From Blasia pusilla (lineage: Eukaryota > Marchantiophyta > Marchantiopsida > Blasiales): 64,000 nucleotides of DNA. Each line of letters begins with the position of its first letter. Position 1 is the stretch's first letter. Location: contig CM114271.1 of NCBI GenBank assembly GCA_050084515.1, positions 27,094,001 to 27,158,000 of the forward strand. Reading direction: 5' to 3'. The translations under genes and the position numbers were made by a program. Shown here in pieces: positions 52,811-63,722 of the stretch. The notes under the pieces were generated by a model. It did no database searches. It had not been told where the DNA came from and was given only the letters and a program-made list of their open reading frames with translations.

Positions 52811-53622
52811 CAACTGGCCCATTACCTGTCAAGCTGCCGTCTACCGACTGGAGTACTATTCTGGACGACGTGTGACCCAGTGATTTATGGGGTCCGAGCT
52901 TTCTAGCCGCATTATTATGTTTTGAGTTGGTAGCGGCTCCACGAAGATCGAGGACCGTGACGTGACGCCCGTAGCCGCAACGCCCGTAGTCGCAACGTGC
53001 CGCCAATTGCAGCGCCGTGCCGCTCGTGGCCGCACCACACCGTCTCGATTGCAGAGCCGCATCGTCATTGTGGAGCACATTGTGTTTTGCTGGTTTGAGG
53101 AGTTTGGCTTCACGAAGGAGTTGGGGTCGAGGTTTGCAGCTTGGTGCGGAGCGATTCAACATTTATTGAGGTTACCCATTCTGGTCCTTTACCCTGCACG
53201 TGTGGGGGATTGTGGGATTTGGGTTGTTGATTTGGAGATATTAGGTTTTGTGGATGCTAAGAGCATCATTTATGTATGTGGTTTAGGGGACATAGACCTG
53301 TGTGGGATGTCCGGAGTTGAGGGTAGGTTGTCGATGAGATGATAGCCTTGTCAATTTGCCGCACCACGCCGCTTGTTGCCGCACGTTACACGACTCGGGG
53401 AAAGAGAGTGTAGATCGAGTGCCGCATGTTTGGGATGAGTGATTGAGGGATTACTCACGAGGTTGAGAGTGATCAAGTGAGAGGGGCACGAGGGTCATCA
53501 CGGCGTCCGTTTGGGACTTTGAGAGGCGAGTTGGTGAACCCGAGAGTAGCTCTAGAGGTTTTACGCGGAGTGGCGTAAGGTTCCGAGGGTCTCCACGTGA
53601 GGGACCACCTCGACCTCCTTCT
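52811..53622 (+). other. Element D leader
   Basis: Untranslated region between the minisatellite and the gag start. It is homologous to the leaders of B (inverted at 50,949-51,683) and A. Confidence 0.6.
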
Positions 53623-55410
53623 ATGTCATCGTCAGACGAGGGGGAGGGTGTAGAGGAGTTTGTGAGCACATCGCCACACATTGTGAGTGGTCCTACCAGT
53701 TGGGCGTACGAGATGGACGACCGGGGTAGAGGACCGTGTAGGTTTTCAGGTGCAATAGGCACGATTGAGTTGCACAATTTCATAGCAGAGTTTAGGTGTT
53801 GGTGCGACTCCCATCGGGCCACAAACTCTAGAGAGTTCAATACGTTTACAACATGGAATGGTATGTTCGAGCATTTAGAGGGGGCGCCCATGGACGATTA
53901 CCATGAGTTCTCTCAGAGATATGCACGTGAGATCGAGGCGTGGAGGCTCGACTATGACCCACATTATGTGTCATGGACGGAGCCATTCCCAGATGAGGAG
54001 GAGGAGTTAGGAGAGGCTACTTCCTCTTCCACTAGTGACATTTTAGGAGGGATCACTCCCACAGGAGCAGTTGCACCGTCTAGTCGGGTTTGTCCCAGGT
54101 TCAACCATGTGGTTGAGTTCTTTGCTGAGTTGAGGGCGAACTACAAAGGGGTACGGATGGAGAAGTTGCGGAACATCCATGACTTCCAGAGGCACCCGGG
54201 TGAGAGTTTGCGTGAGGCTTACACTTGCTTGCGTCGGTTGATCAACGTCACTCAGGGGGTGACAGAGGCTCAGGCTATCCAATCATGGTACGCGATGCTA
54301 GACCGGACCCTGCGGACACAGGTGCGGGAGGGGGTGCTTCTTATGAACACCTCCCCTACGTTGAGAGATATTTTTAGGACCGCCGAGAACATTGAGTGCA
54401 AAATGGCGGAGGAGAGCGTAGCCACCATGGGTTATGGGCGAGCGATCCACGATTATCGCACCACCACGTGCGGCAAAGAACGTGACTCGAGATAGGTCAA
54501 CTGTGGCACCACGAGCTCAGGGAGGATACCGGGAGGCCGTGCCACAGAGACCTACGCCTTCATATGCGGCTCAACAGCAGCCGCCTCCTATTACTTGTTG
54601 GTCATGTGGTGGAGCCCATCATCAGCACGATTGCACTCGTCAGGGTCATAGACGTGGGCCTCAGCATGGAGGAGGAGATGGTGCTGCACCAGGAGGTTAT
54701 CAGTGTGACTATTGTCAGAGGTATGGTCATACACGCGCAAGGTGTTTCAGTTTACATCCTGAGTTACGTCCGGACCGAGGGCCAGAGAGGGCACCAGAGC
54801 GAGTAGCCGATCCGGGTGGGCCTCGAGATCGTGGACTAGGTGGTTCCGTTGGGGGACGAGGAGCTGGAGTTGCCCGACAGGGTGGTGGAGCAGTCCGTGG
54901 AGGAGGAAGAGTACCACCACCTATACGCGCGGAGGGAGACGCCAAACGTGAGGCTGGGATGGCTGCTCAGATACAGCAGCTACAGGAGCAGATTGCCGCT
55001 ATGGCATTGAGGTTACCCGATGCCGGATCCGTGGCATCGACATCATATGGAGCAGCCAGAGATCTGGAGGATTCTGGTTGGATGTGCGGGGTTGCCCAGA
55101 TGGAAGCCGCCGCAGTTGTGACACCTAGAGCAGCCGTAGAGTTGGATCCACAGCTAGGGGAAGCCAGAAAACAAAATAGGCTTCCTCAGTCTTTCACGTT
55201 GTCTGAAGCGATGAGGACCCCATCGATGGGTCCTCATCAAAGTTCCTTGAGAGTTGGTGATGTTTTTGGTGTGCAAGCACGGAGGGCAATGGGAGAAGCG
55301 AGTGGGACGACTCCTATTGTTGATGCTCAGGAGGGGCATATGTCGAGCACGTTGTTGGGGGCGGCCACCGTTGTGTACCGCACTCCTTTATTTTCTGCAT
55401 CCGATGTTTA
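53623..55410 (+). pseudogene. Gag of element D with zinc knuckle
   Basis: The ATG at 53,623 (MSSSDEGEGVEEF) opens a 290-residue frame with FSGAIGTIELHNFIAEF, WNGMFEHLEGAPMDDY, EAWRLDYDPHYVSW and QAIQSWYAMLDRTLRTQVREG. A frameshift near 54,430-54,470 moves it to the frame 54,434-55,444. That frame holds a CCHC-like pair: a non-standard CWSCGGAHHQHDC and the canonical CDYCQRYGHTRARC, followed by an Arg/Gly-rich stretch and the predicted helix QIQQLQEQIAAMALRL. Gag assembles particles and binds RNA. Confidence 0.85.
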
Positions 55411-56291
55411 TGACGTTGGGGGGTACGCCTGCCGAGGCTTTTAGGCTGGCCGCTTTGCTATGTGAGCGCGGAGTTGGAGTTTCTACATCACGTTCAGAGG
55501 TGATTGCAGAGGAAGTGATGGACCTGCCCTTGGAGCGGATGCTCGGACCGTCCACATCAAATTCATGGCAGGCTGCAGCTGCTAGGATGGCGGAGATGCC
55601 CGCTAGACTCGCGATAGAGCATGCCATGGCTTCTCTTGGTGTTGTGTTGCTGGATAACCGAGGAGATATCTTCCAGTTGGGGAGTCATGGAGGTAGAGCT
55701 TTTAGTCCGCACCGCGTCTTGTTGGATTCAGCAGCGCAACCCCTGATGTTGGGGAAAGTGTCATTCAGAGGATTGGGCTTGACGAGAGCCGATGTGGAGC
55801 GTTGTCCATTCCGGATACAAACATCCTTCGGTGGAGCAAGTACCACACAGTATATCATCCGACAAGAGGTCGTGGTGAGGATTTTCCAGGGACATCCTAC
55901 AGATGAGTCCGTGGTGCGCGCCAAGGCGATAGTGACTGATGCAGAGTCCTACGACGTCTTGGTTGGTGGAGCAGTGTTATACCCGATGGGGTTTTCCCTG
56001 GATCATTGGGAGGAGTCAGTGTCCTACAAATCAAGATGGCAGTCCGGTGATGGGCACCTAAGCTCATTACCCGTTCGATTCACAGGTGCAGTGATCGAGC
56101 AACGGCCAGGAGAGATGGAAACCTTAGCAGCATTTAGCAGTGCCATCACTTGGCCTAGTGATTTGATTGAGGGACACGTCTATGCAGAGGATACTCCCAT
56201 TCCTGACATTTCTATGGAGAGGTGTTTTATGGTAGCTGCATCATTCCGTGGAGGAGAGGTGCCGTTGTGGGGCTCGACTGAGGAGCTTTGA
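55400..56291 (+). pseudogene. Retropepsin-like protease region of element D
   Basis: It lies in the frame 55,254-56,291, entered after a one-base shift near 55,400. VLLDSAAQPLML is the likely active-site loop (D-S-A where D-S-G is usual). AKAIVTDAESYDVLVGGAVLYPMGF is the distal part. It ends at a TGA (56,289-56,291), consistent with CGA to TGA, and the same frame continues past it into the methyltransferase. Confidence 0.7.
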
Positions 56292-56294
56292 CGA

Positions 56295-57390
56295 TTGGCA
56301 CATGAGCACGTGCAGACCGCGTGGAGCGAGGCGTTTGCACCGGAGCGTGACAGGTCTGAGGAACCCGAGGTAGCTGGGAGTGCTACGATGACACCCTTGG
56401 ATACCACACCCATTGTGTGTTGTACCCCGGAGGAGGGTATTCAAGTGTTAGATCTCTTTGGAGGGATTAGCACCGGGTTAGCTGCTATTTTGCAAGCAGG
56501 AGTGCGAGTACAGCAATACCTGTATGTGGAGAGTGATGATGTTGCGAGGCGCGTCTCACTACGACATGTGGCGAACTTACGCCTACGTTTTCTCGACTTA
56601 TTGTGTGCGTCCGCAGTATAGGGGTACCATAGTTCCCTACCGAGGGATATTTCGTTGTTGGGGGCGCAAGACTTAGAGCGGGTAGGGACCATTGATTTGG
56701 TCATTGCCGGTTGGCCATGTCACGGCCAATCGAGTGTTGGACGAGGCAACGGGTTGGTTGACACTCGGTCCATGTTGTTTTGGGAGATGTTGAGGGTCTT
56801 ACGGAAATTGCAAGAGCACCAGTCTCGTTCTCCAACCTATATTCTGGAGAATGTGCCGATCTTAGGAGACTCCAGGTCACGGGTGGTGACGAGTGCTCAT
56901 CAGGTGCATGCCTAGATCGGCCCAGCAGTGTTCTACGATGCGGCGAGTGTAGGTTCTAGAGCCCATCGCCCGCATCTATGGTGGACCAACTTGGTCCCCC
57001 ATGCGGTGTTATGGAGGGCGTATGCGAGATTGGAGCGCCCCTCCCATTTGTTTGTGGATTCCATTCTGGATCCAGGTCGTCGATCATAGGTAGTGAGGCA
57101 CGATGATCGACCACTGTTGACTGTGGTCAACACAATAGGCAGGCGCCGCGGGAGGCTTGCCAACGTTTGTGAGTTTTCCCACTTCCTATGCATACAAGGA
57201 GGCCGGTCCTGGCTTGGTTTGGGATGACCAAGTTCAGAAGTTGGTGGAGCCCAACGCCGACGAGAGAGAGAGAGCGAGCGATGGGATTTGCCATAGGAGT
57301 GACAGTAGTACCATCAGTGTCAAAGGCATCACGACGCCATGTCTTGGGTCATGCGATGGACCTGAACTTCTTGACATGGATCCTTAGCTT
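56295..57390 (+). pseudogene. C5-cytosine DNA methyltransferase domain of element D
   Basis: C5 methyltransferases transfer a methyl group from SAM to cytosine. Motif I VLDLFGGISTGLAAI (56,445) is the SAM loop, and LYVESDD follows as in motif II. IDLVIAGWPCHGQSS (motif IV) has the catalytic Cys at 56,718-56,720. YILENVPILG (motif VI) lies near 56,850 and LWWTNLVP near 56,980. ERAMGFAIGVT and HVLGHAMDLN give motifs IX and X (57,273-57,370). The spacing and the ending (GFx-GxT, then LGxxM) resemble DNMT3/DRM enzymes rather than DNMT1 or CMT. Breaks are TAG at 56,619-56,621, TAG at 56,913-56,915 (Trp in B), TAG near 57,088 and a frameshift near 57,150-57,230. The domain lies in pol frame between protease and RT, so it would be made as part of the polyprotein. 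Confidence 0.88.
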
Positions 57391-57735
57391 GGGAGTGGCT
57401 GAGCAGCGTCGTATGAGATCGCGACAGATCAGAGCGGTTGCGTTGGTGAGCCCAATGCCTACCGAGATGGTGGAGGCAGTGGCAAGGGGCGAGACCTACA
57501 AGCAAATCTACGCACCATGGGAGATCGGAAGAGATACCCTTGGACTTATTGGGATGTTTTGCACGTACGCAAGGAGATGATAGCCACAGCATCGAGCATG
57601 GTTTCGGGCACTGCACGTGGAGGAGATCAGAGTTTGCAGTTGGCTACAGGAGAGCGGCCGAGTGTTGTTGTTCGAGACAGGGTTGCACCATAGCAACCAC
57701 CGATACCCGCGCCGAAGAGTCCTACCGTAGTCACG
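57391..57735 (+). pseudogene. Linker between methyltransferase and RT in element D
   Basis: The same frame as motifs IX-X runs to 57,580 (RRMRSRQIRAVALV, MVEAVARGETYKQIYAPWEIG). Sequence then passes through other frames to the RT start. Similar sequence is present in B (21,600-21,985). It has no recognised domain. Confidence 0.5.
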
Positions 57736-58600
57736 ATGGAGACTTGGGAGCCAAATATGGGCCCTAAGTTGACAGGAGGAGAGCGGCGCCGAATACATCA
57801 GTTCCTCAGGAGTTATAGGAGCTGCTTTGCATTTAGCATGGAGGATTTGGGTAGGCTGAAGGGACCAGGGATCCGCATTGAGTTGTCGAGTGATACGTCG
57901 ATCTTCCGACGACCCTACAGGTACAGTGATATGGAGAGGGCTCTGATTCAAAGTAGGAGCCAGGACTTGGTCGAAGCAAGACTATTGGAGATATCACATG
58001 GGGAGTATGCATCTGCCACAGTCATGCCCGCCAAGAAGGATGTGCATGGCAACTCGACGGACAGTCGGATGTGTGGGGATTACCGACCTATCAATCGGCA
58101 GACAAAGTCCGATAGGTATGCCATGCCCACCCCTGAGGAGATCTTTGATGCAATTGGTCACACAAAGGTCTTCAATTCATTGGATTTGCGAGCCGGATAC
58201 CATCAGTTGCCTATCAGATTGGAGGACAGGCAGAAGACGACATTTTGGGGCATCGATCCTCACGGGAAGGATTGTTTGTACCAGTGGCGGTTCTTACCAT
58301 TTGGGTTAAAGAACGCCCCGGCTGAGTTTCAGAGGGTTATGGATAGGATCTTGGCTCGTCTGGATTTTGCTAGTTGTTATATTGATGACATCGTAGTCTT
58401 TAGCGCCACGGTTGAGGAGCATGAGCGACATCTAGAGGAGGTGTTTCGACGATTGCAATTACATGGGCTAAAGCTACATCCAGGAAAATGCAAGTTCTTC
58501 TACGACCAGATTGAGTACTTGGGTCATATGATATACCCAAGGGGCCTTGGTGTTTAGCAGACGAAGGTAGAGGCTATCTCACGCATTCCACGCCCTACAG
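57736..58600 (+). pseudogene. Ty3/gypsy reverse transcriptase of element D
   Basis: This open frame of 273 residues carries the complete RT core: GIRIELSSDTSIFRRPYRYS, ASATVMPAKKD, RMCGDYRPINRQT, VFNSLDLRAGYHQ, FLPFGLKNAPAEFQRVMDRI and YIDDIVVFSATVEEH (catalytic YIDD at 58,378-58,389), then LKLHPGKCKFFYDQIEYLGH. A TAG at 58,555-58,557 replaces a glutamine found in B and C. The frame continues unchanged beyond it. Apart from this stop the domain looks well preserved. Confidence 0.95.
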
Positions 58601-59422
58601 ATGTGAGCCGTGTTCACGCATTCATGGGATTGGGGAACTTCTATCGGCAATACCTCAAGGGATTCAGTTTGATTGCGAAGCCGCTGACCTTGCTGACCAA
58701 GGTGGATCACGAGTGGCACTGGGGGGATGAGCAGGAGAGAGCATTTCAGTTGCTCAAGGATAGGTTGGCGTCCGCGCCCATCTTGAGGAGACCGATAAGG
58801 GGGCGTCTTTTCTAGTTGCACACAAATTGGAGCATGTTAGGGCTTGGAGCGGTGCTCACCCAACATGATGATGAGGGTAGAGAGTTTGTGGTGGCTTACG
58901 CTAGCCGCTTGAACAACGCTGCAAAGGCGAATTGCAGCTCGTATGAGGGTGAGTGCTTGGCTGCGGTGTGGGCTGTGGCACATTTTAGGTGTTACTTATT
59001 CGGCAACCCCTTTACCATCATCACTGATCATCAACCACTGAAGTGGTTGATGAAGTCCGACAAGCTTATAGGGAAGCTTGCGAGATGGGCTCTGTTGTTG
59101 CAGGAGTTTGATTTTTAGGTGGTACATAGACCTAGGACGCTCAACCAGGATGCAGATGGGTTGAGTCGTAACCCATGCCCGAGTCAGCAAGATGCGACTG
59201 GAGCTCGATGGCATGGAGAGAGTGATGAGGAGTCAGTGTCAGGATGGTACGCGTCAGCCTATTTAGGCATGTTGGCTATGGAGAGCCAGAGTGTGAATCC
59301 TTTGATGGCAAGGTCTAGTGGAGAGTCCTTGGATCCCGAGGCCAGTGAGGACACGACAAGTGGTCGAGATATTCATGATGATGGAATAGTCTTGGATTAC
59401 CTTCGTACTGGCAGCGTTGCGA
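58601..59422 (+). pseudogene. RNase H and linker of element D
   Basis: The same frame as RT includes HAFMGLGNFYRQYLKGFS, LGLGAVLTQHDDEGREFVVA, YEGECLAAVWAVAHFRCYLF, ITDHQPLKWLMKSDKL and DGLSRNPCPSQ. TAG codons at 58,813-58,815 and 59,116-59,118 replace glutamines present in the relatives. Homology to C ends at about 59,422 (LRTGSVA). Confidence 0.92.
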
Positions 59423-59490
59423 GGTGCGGTAAGAGGAGAGGAAGAGAGGAAGAGAGGAGAGAGGAGAGAGGAGAGAGGAAACTAGGGTCA
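59423..59490. repeat. GA-rich purine tract at D truncation
   Basis: GGAGAGAGGAGAGA-type repeats lie directly at the point where element D stops. Confidence 0.85.
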
Positions 59491-59831
59491 ACCGAAATAG
59501 ATACTTTTTTTTGAAGAGAGTTTCCGTTGGGTTGAAGAGAGGAAAATTTTTGTTTGAAATTTTTTGCACTTTTTTGTTCATATATTAAGCAGTCCCACAG
59601 TTTTTTTTTCCTCTTCCATATTTTGGCAACCCCTCTGAGTCCGACGAGTTGCAAATTGCACAAAATTTAGAAACCTGAAAAATCAGTGGAATCATAAGTG
59701 TGGAACCAATCACTTTTTCCATCCAAGGTCTGGAAAAAATCTGTCATTTGCCCGGGGCTGCATAGAGTTCAAGCTCAAAGTGAAGGTTGAGAAAAAAATA
59801 AAAGTACAATCTAAAACCTCATTTTGCATCC
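59491..59831. other. Intergenic, nothing recognised
   Basis: AT-rich DNA between element D and the end of the SWIM gene. It would contain that gene's 3' untranslated region. Confidence 0.4.
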
Positions 59832-61337
59832 TCAAAGTGGGTTTTTTAAAATACTTTGAACTTCTTTGAGGGGCAGAATTGGTTGGTGGATTCCTACTCC
59901 TACCTCCGACTCTCTTAAAACTACCAGCAACACATAGTACATGTGCTTACAAGGGAAATACCTTTTGCCACTTGTCTCTCTTTCGACAAAGTTATCACAT
60001 GAACATGTGGGAAAGCAACAGATGTGCACCACATACACCCCTGTGACACTTGAATTAACAGTGTTGTTCCTGACCCAATACATCCTTCCTATTCCATTGC
60101 CACTCAAGACATCTTTCGTGGCGATGATCTCCATTTTTGCCTCCCGAGTTGATGCAATTCGCTTTGCTCTCTCCACCGTTGGCCTGCACATTATGTTTCT
60201 CTTCACCCCATTTCTAGACTCAAACAGAAATAATGGATTGAGATCATCCACCTTCTCCGGGTACATGTTGACATCAATCTTGGGTTGAATACGAAATGCA
60301 AAGCTCTCTATAATGCGAACATGCTCCGAACTTCCCCCGTCTACGAGTCTGAAACCGACACTTGTAAGATTGTCCACTTCGTCTTGAGTGCAGTTCGTAC
60401 CTGCGGCGATGGGCCAAATCGTGGGGGTATTCCCGGGAGCTCCAATGGCAGCCAGATAAGACTTACGGAAAGCACAAGATTCATTTGGGCAGAAGAAGTA
60501 CTTCAATTGATCCCCAGTCCTCGTGAAATGATCAAAGGTTTTGAGTTCCCAAAACCCAGGCAATGGTCGTCTAGTCCTTGTACAGTTCTTATTTAGGAAA
60601 GTGCCGCATGCTCTCCTAATGCCATCAGATCCTACCCTGCAGGTGGGTCCACGTCCTGGGTTGCTCCGAGATATATGCCACCGTTTTAGGTTGCAATCCA
60701 CCTCCATTACCGGAATCCCATATTGTTGAACCATCCCAGTGACAGGATGTTGCGAACTTCCAACAACGGAGGGCTTTTGAAATAATAAAACATTCACTGA
60801 TTTTGGAGAAGTAACTCCATCACGGATTTGGGACGGGTCCGGGGTCCCCGAATACCTGGGCGGCATAATTTCCTCATCCAAATCAATCACCGGATTCGTT
60901 CCTCGATGTTGCCTCTTCACCTGCCTGAAGTCAAGATACTTATCTGGTCTCCACGAGTCTCGCTCGGACTGCTCTACCACCATCTGTATGGGACGTCTTG
61001 AAACCCGCCCATGAATATCCCCACCAATGTGTACGTCTTGCTCGAGTGGAGTTCCAGCTACGCACCGGTTGAAGGCTTCCACATACATTTTTTCATCACC
61101 AGATCTCACAGCCGCCCTAACATAGAGCTCGTAGATCGACGGCCCCTTTCCTTTTGTTATGCCTTTTGTGAGGAAGATATGGGATGCTGCAAACTGTAGC
61201 ATTGCTCTTGCCTGGTCTTGTGGGCATGCCTCCACAAGTGAAATTCGTTGGCATGCTTGTGACGACCTCCAAGAGGAATGAACACTTTCTGCTCCACTTG
61301 TGTTGGGGCAGAGGGCATTTTCATGAACGTTCAATCC

Positions 61338-61810
61338 CTGCAACGACGGCAATGTTAGAAGGGAACGAAAATAACTCAGGAGTCAAAGAAATAAGTGACC
61401 TGTCGGAACCAGATGGGTTGTAGGCCCGAGATATCCCATGAACGACTCTGCGACCCGTCGGGTCCCGACGTGTTGTAACCTTAAACCCACCTACTGCAAC
61501 CCGTCGGAACCGGACGGGTTGCAAGGCCGAGGCATCCCATGAACGACTCTGTGACCCATCGGGTCCCGATGGGTTGCACACTCGGGTTGCACCAAACATC
61601 TGGATGCAACCCGTTGGTTTCCGTCGGGTTGCACCCTGTGGCAACCCGTCGGTTTCCGTCGGGTTGCACACTCGGGCAACCCGTCGCATCCAACAGCTTG
61701 CTTGGTTTCTTCCATTTGAAATCCATATAGTTCCCACGCTTCTCACCCTGAGCTACAACTTTACAAACAATTCTCAGCGTGAGCTTGACAAGACAAAATA
61801 GTGAACTCAC
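61338..61810 (-). other. Intron of the SWIM gene
   Basis: GT...AG boundaries with phase 0 join MRQ to GLNVHE without loss of frame. The intron holds the palindrome array at 61,398-61,690. Confidence 0.7.
61398..61690. repeat. Array of palindromic CAACCCGTCGG units in intron
   Basis: Six near-palindromes of the form CAACCCGTCGG-N2-4-CCGNCGGGTTG plus one half unit. Two of them lie in a higher-order duplication of about 120 bp that includes the shared block CCCATGAACGACTCTG. Confidence 0.85.
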
Positions 61811-63722
61811 CTGCCGCATGAAGTTTCCCCATTGTCTCATACGTACAGTCCACCAACTCAACCAAGAGCACAACTCTTTGTACTTCCCCTCAATCGCATG
61901 CTTCCTCCACCACCCATGAAGTTCTTCCTGGCATTCCATGGCCTGCTTCAAGGTTTTGCTGTCCTTGCAGCGTTGGAGTAGAGTGACATGCTCTGTCCTC
62001 TTATTCTCCTTGATGCAAGATTTGGTGTACCGGGTCACAGACTGTTGCCAATGGAAAACATCTGACCTTTCCCTCTCCGGTTGAACCACTCCACCCGAGA
62101 ACACTTCCCGGATAGCAATCCACCTAGGTTGTGCATTGTCCGCCATGAACCCATAAATTTTCGGAGGTGGCCTTTTGTTTTCCTTCACCACCTCTAATAA
62201 GAGTAACCATCACATCTTCAAACTACCAATGTCTTCTGCCTTTACTTCATAGACAAATGTAGTTTTGAGTCCCTTCTCCACATGGTCATAAACGTGAGCA
62301 CCCATCGTCAACCATCCGTTCAGCACTCTGTAGCAAATATCAAAGCTTACCCAACTCCCGTAAAGATCTTCCCCTTCCCTCATTCGATCTATAAGATCGA
62401 GGCCACTCGACGGACCTGTGGTTGACATTTTGAAGACATAGGCCCTGGATCCCTCGCCTCCTTGGCCCATGAACTACCATCTCTGAATGAATGGAAATCT
62501 GGAGTTGGCCTTGATTCTGGTGATGGCATCCATTTCGGCCGTCTTTCCATCCAGAACTCGTATTTGACGTAGCAAATTCCGGAAGCATTCAGGATCAGCG
62601 AGAAATGCGAGATTTTCCCAGAGTTGTTTCTCCTCAACCGCCGTGATCTCGCCCTGTCCAAGGATTCCAAGCAATTGTTCACAAATTTGTGATGCCGTTG
62701 TGAGCTTGATCACTCCGGGCTTTGAACCCGAAGAGTTTCTGTAGACCTCGGCTACTTTCTTCGCCACATCCTCCTTGATGTGTCTTTGAATTGCATCGGT
62801 CACAGGATGAGTGTGGGAGCCAACATGGACTGCCAGCCTTGTATACTCTGACTTGGAGCCCAAGTCGTGGACAATGAAAAATATGTATGCAGGACACGCT
62901 CCAACACAGAAGGGCGATGCCTGACAATGAGGACATTGATGGCCTCCCGTCGGTATGGTGGCATCGACCTCATATGGAGTTTCTGCATTCTTGGGAGGGA
63001 ATTGTGACGTATTGACTCGCCCGTTGCGCTCTAGATACGGGCATGCTGGACTTCTACACTCCAAGGCTCCCACGCATTGGCGGCGGGAGACAATCCAAGG
63101 ACCATCTGGAATTGAAGACCTTTGGTCCGTTGAAGCTGCACCATCGATGACAATCAGACTTTCTATCCATACCCTTCAAGCGTCCTCCATCCTTCTTTTG
63201 AGCAGGAGCAGCAAGTGGAGGCAACTCAAAAATGCAATTACCATCGTACGTGGGCGGAAGCTCGTCGACAAGAATGTGCTTGAACATTTTCAAGGCCAGA
63301 GACATAAGCAAACTATTGCCGGACACTCGCAAGAGGAACGAGTAGGCGGACAGAGGGCCCGATTGGTGTCCGATAGATCCACTGAGGTTGATAACATCCG
63401 GAATCTCTTGAGGAAGAACAACATTGTTACAAGCGTGCGAAGTTGGAGTCGAAGCCGGATCTGCAGAGCTTGGAGTTGCAAACGTAGAGCTCGGAGCACT
63501 AGGAAATTCTAGATCGTCTACTTGGGAAACAGACGAATTCAGGGGCAGGCCGTAAACTCTGTATTGACCATTTGGTAGAGGTAGGAGATTCCATACTTTA
63601 CGGTCAGAGGTCACTGGCTGGACCGTCTTACCTATTATGTCTTCAGACTGCGTCCACCTAACATCTTTGGATACAAAGATGGTTCCAATTGGAAAAGAAA
63701 TCGAGCAGATGAAAATTTTCAT

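Larger units (their letters stand above)
51684..59422 (+). mobile_element. Element D: methyltransferase-carrying Ty3/gypsy, 3'-truncated
   Basis: The plus-strand order is 5' LTR, leader with minisatellite, gag, protease, DNA methyltransferase, RT, RNase H and linker. It ends abruptly at about 59,422 in the linker before integrase, where a GA-rich tract begins. Integrase, PHD finger and 3' LTR are lost. It lies head-to-head with element B. Confidence 0.85.
59832..63722 (-). pseudogene. MULE/SWIM-type transposase-like gene (spliced, with in-frame stops)
   Basis: A multi-exon minus-strand gene. The N-terminal part (63,722 to about 63,200) is unrecognised and Ser/Pro-rich. About 63,150-62,474 holds a Cys-rich segment (QCVGALECRSPACPYL, HQCPHCQASPFC) as in FLYWCH-like or MULE-associated fingers. 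62,473-61,811 looks like a MULE transposase core (SWVSFDICYRVLNGW, GFMADNAQPRWIAIREVF, FHWQQSVTRY). A clean intron (donor GTGAGT at 61,810, acceptor TTGCAG at 61,338, phase 0) leads to the last exon. That exon (61,337-59,832, 501 codons) ends in a SWIM finger, CSCDNF...CKHMYYVLL. In-frame TAG at 62,474-62,476 and TGA at 62,207-62,209 and a frame change near 63,190 suggest a damaged copy, unless small introns hide them. It is probably transposon-derived, and a domesticated host gene is the alternative. Confidence 0.65.

Noticed and set aside
52218-52883. 221-residue Arg/Pro-rich ORF
   Set aside because: It is produced by the minisatellite in the D leader, and several frames are open at once. 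It is not treated as a protein.
56295-57390. Independent host methyltransferase gene next to a retrotransposon
   Set aside because: Two diverged copies (B and D) have it at the same place between protease and RT in the pol frame, so it belongs to the element.
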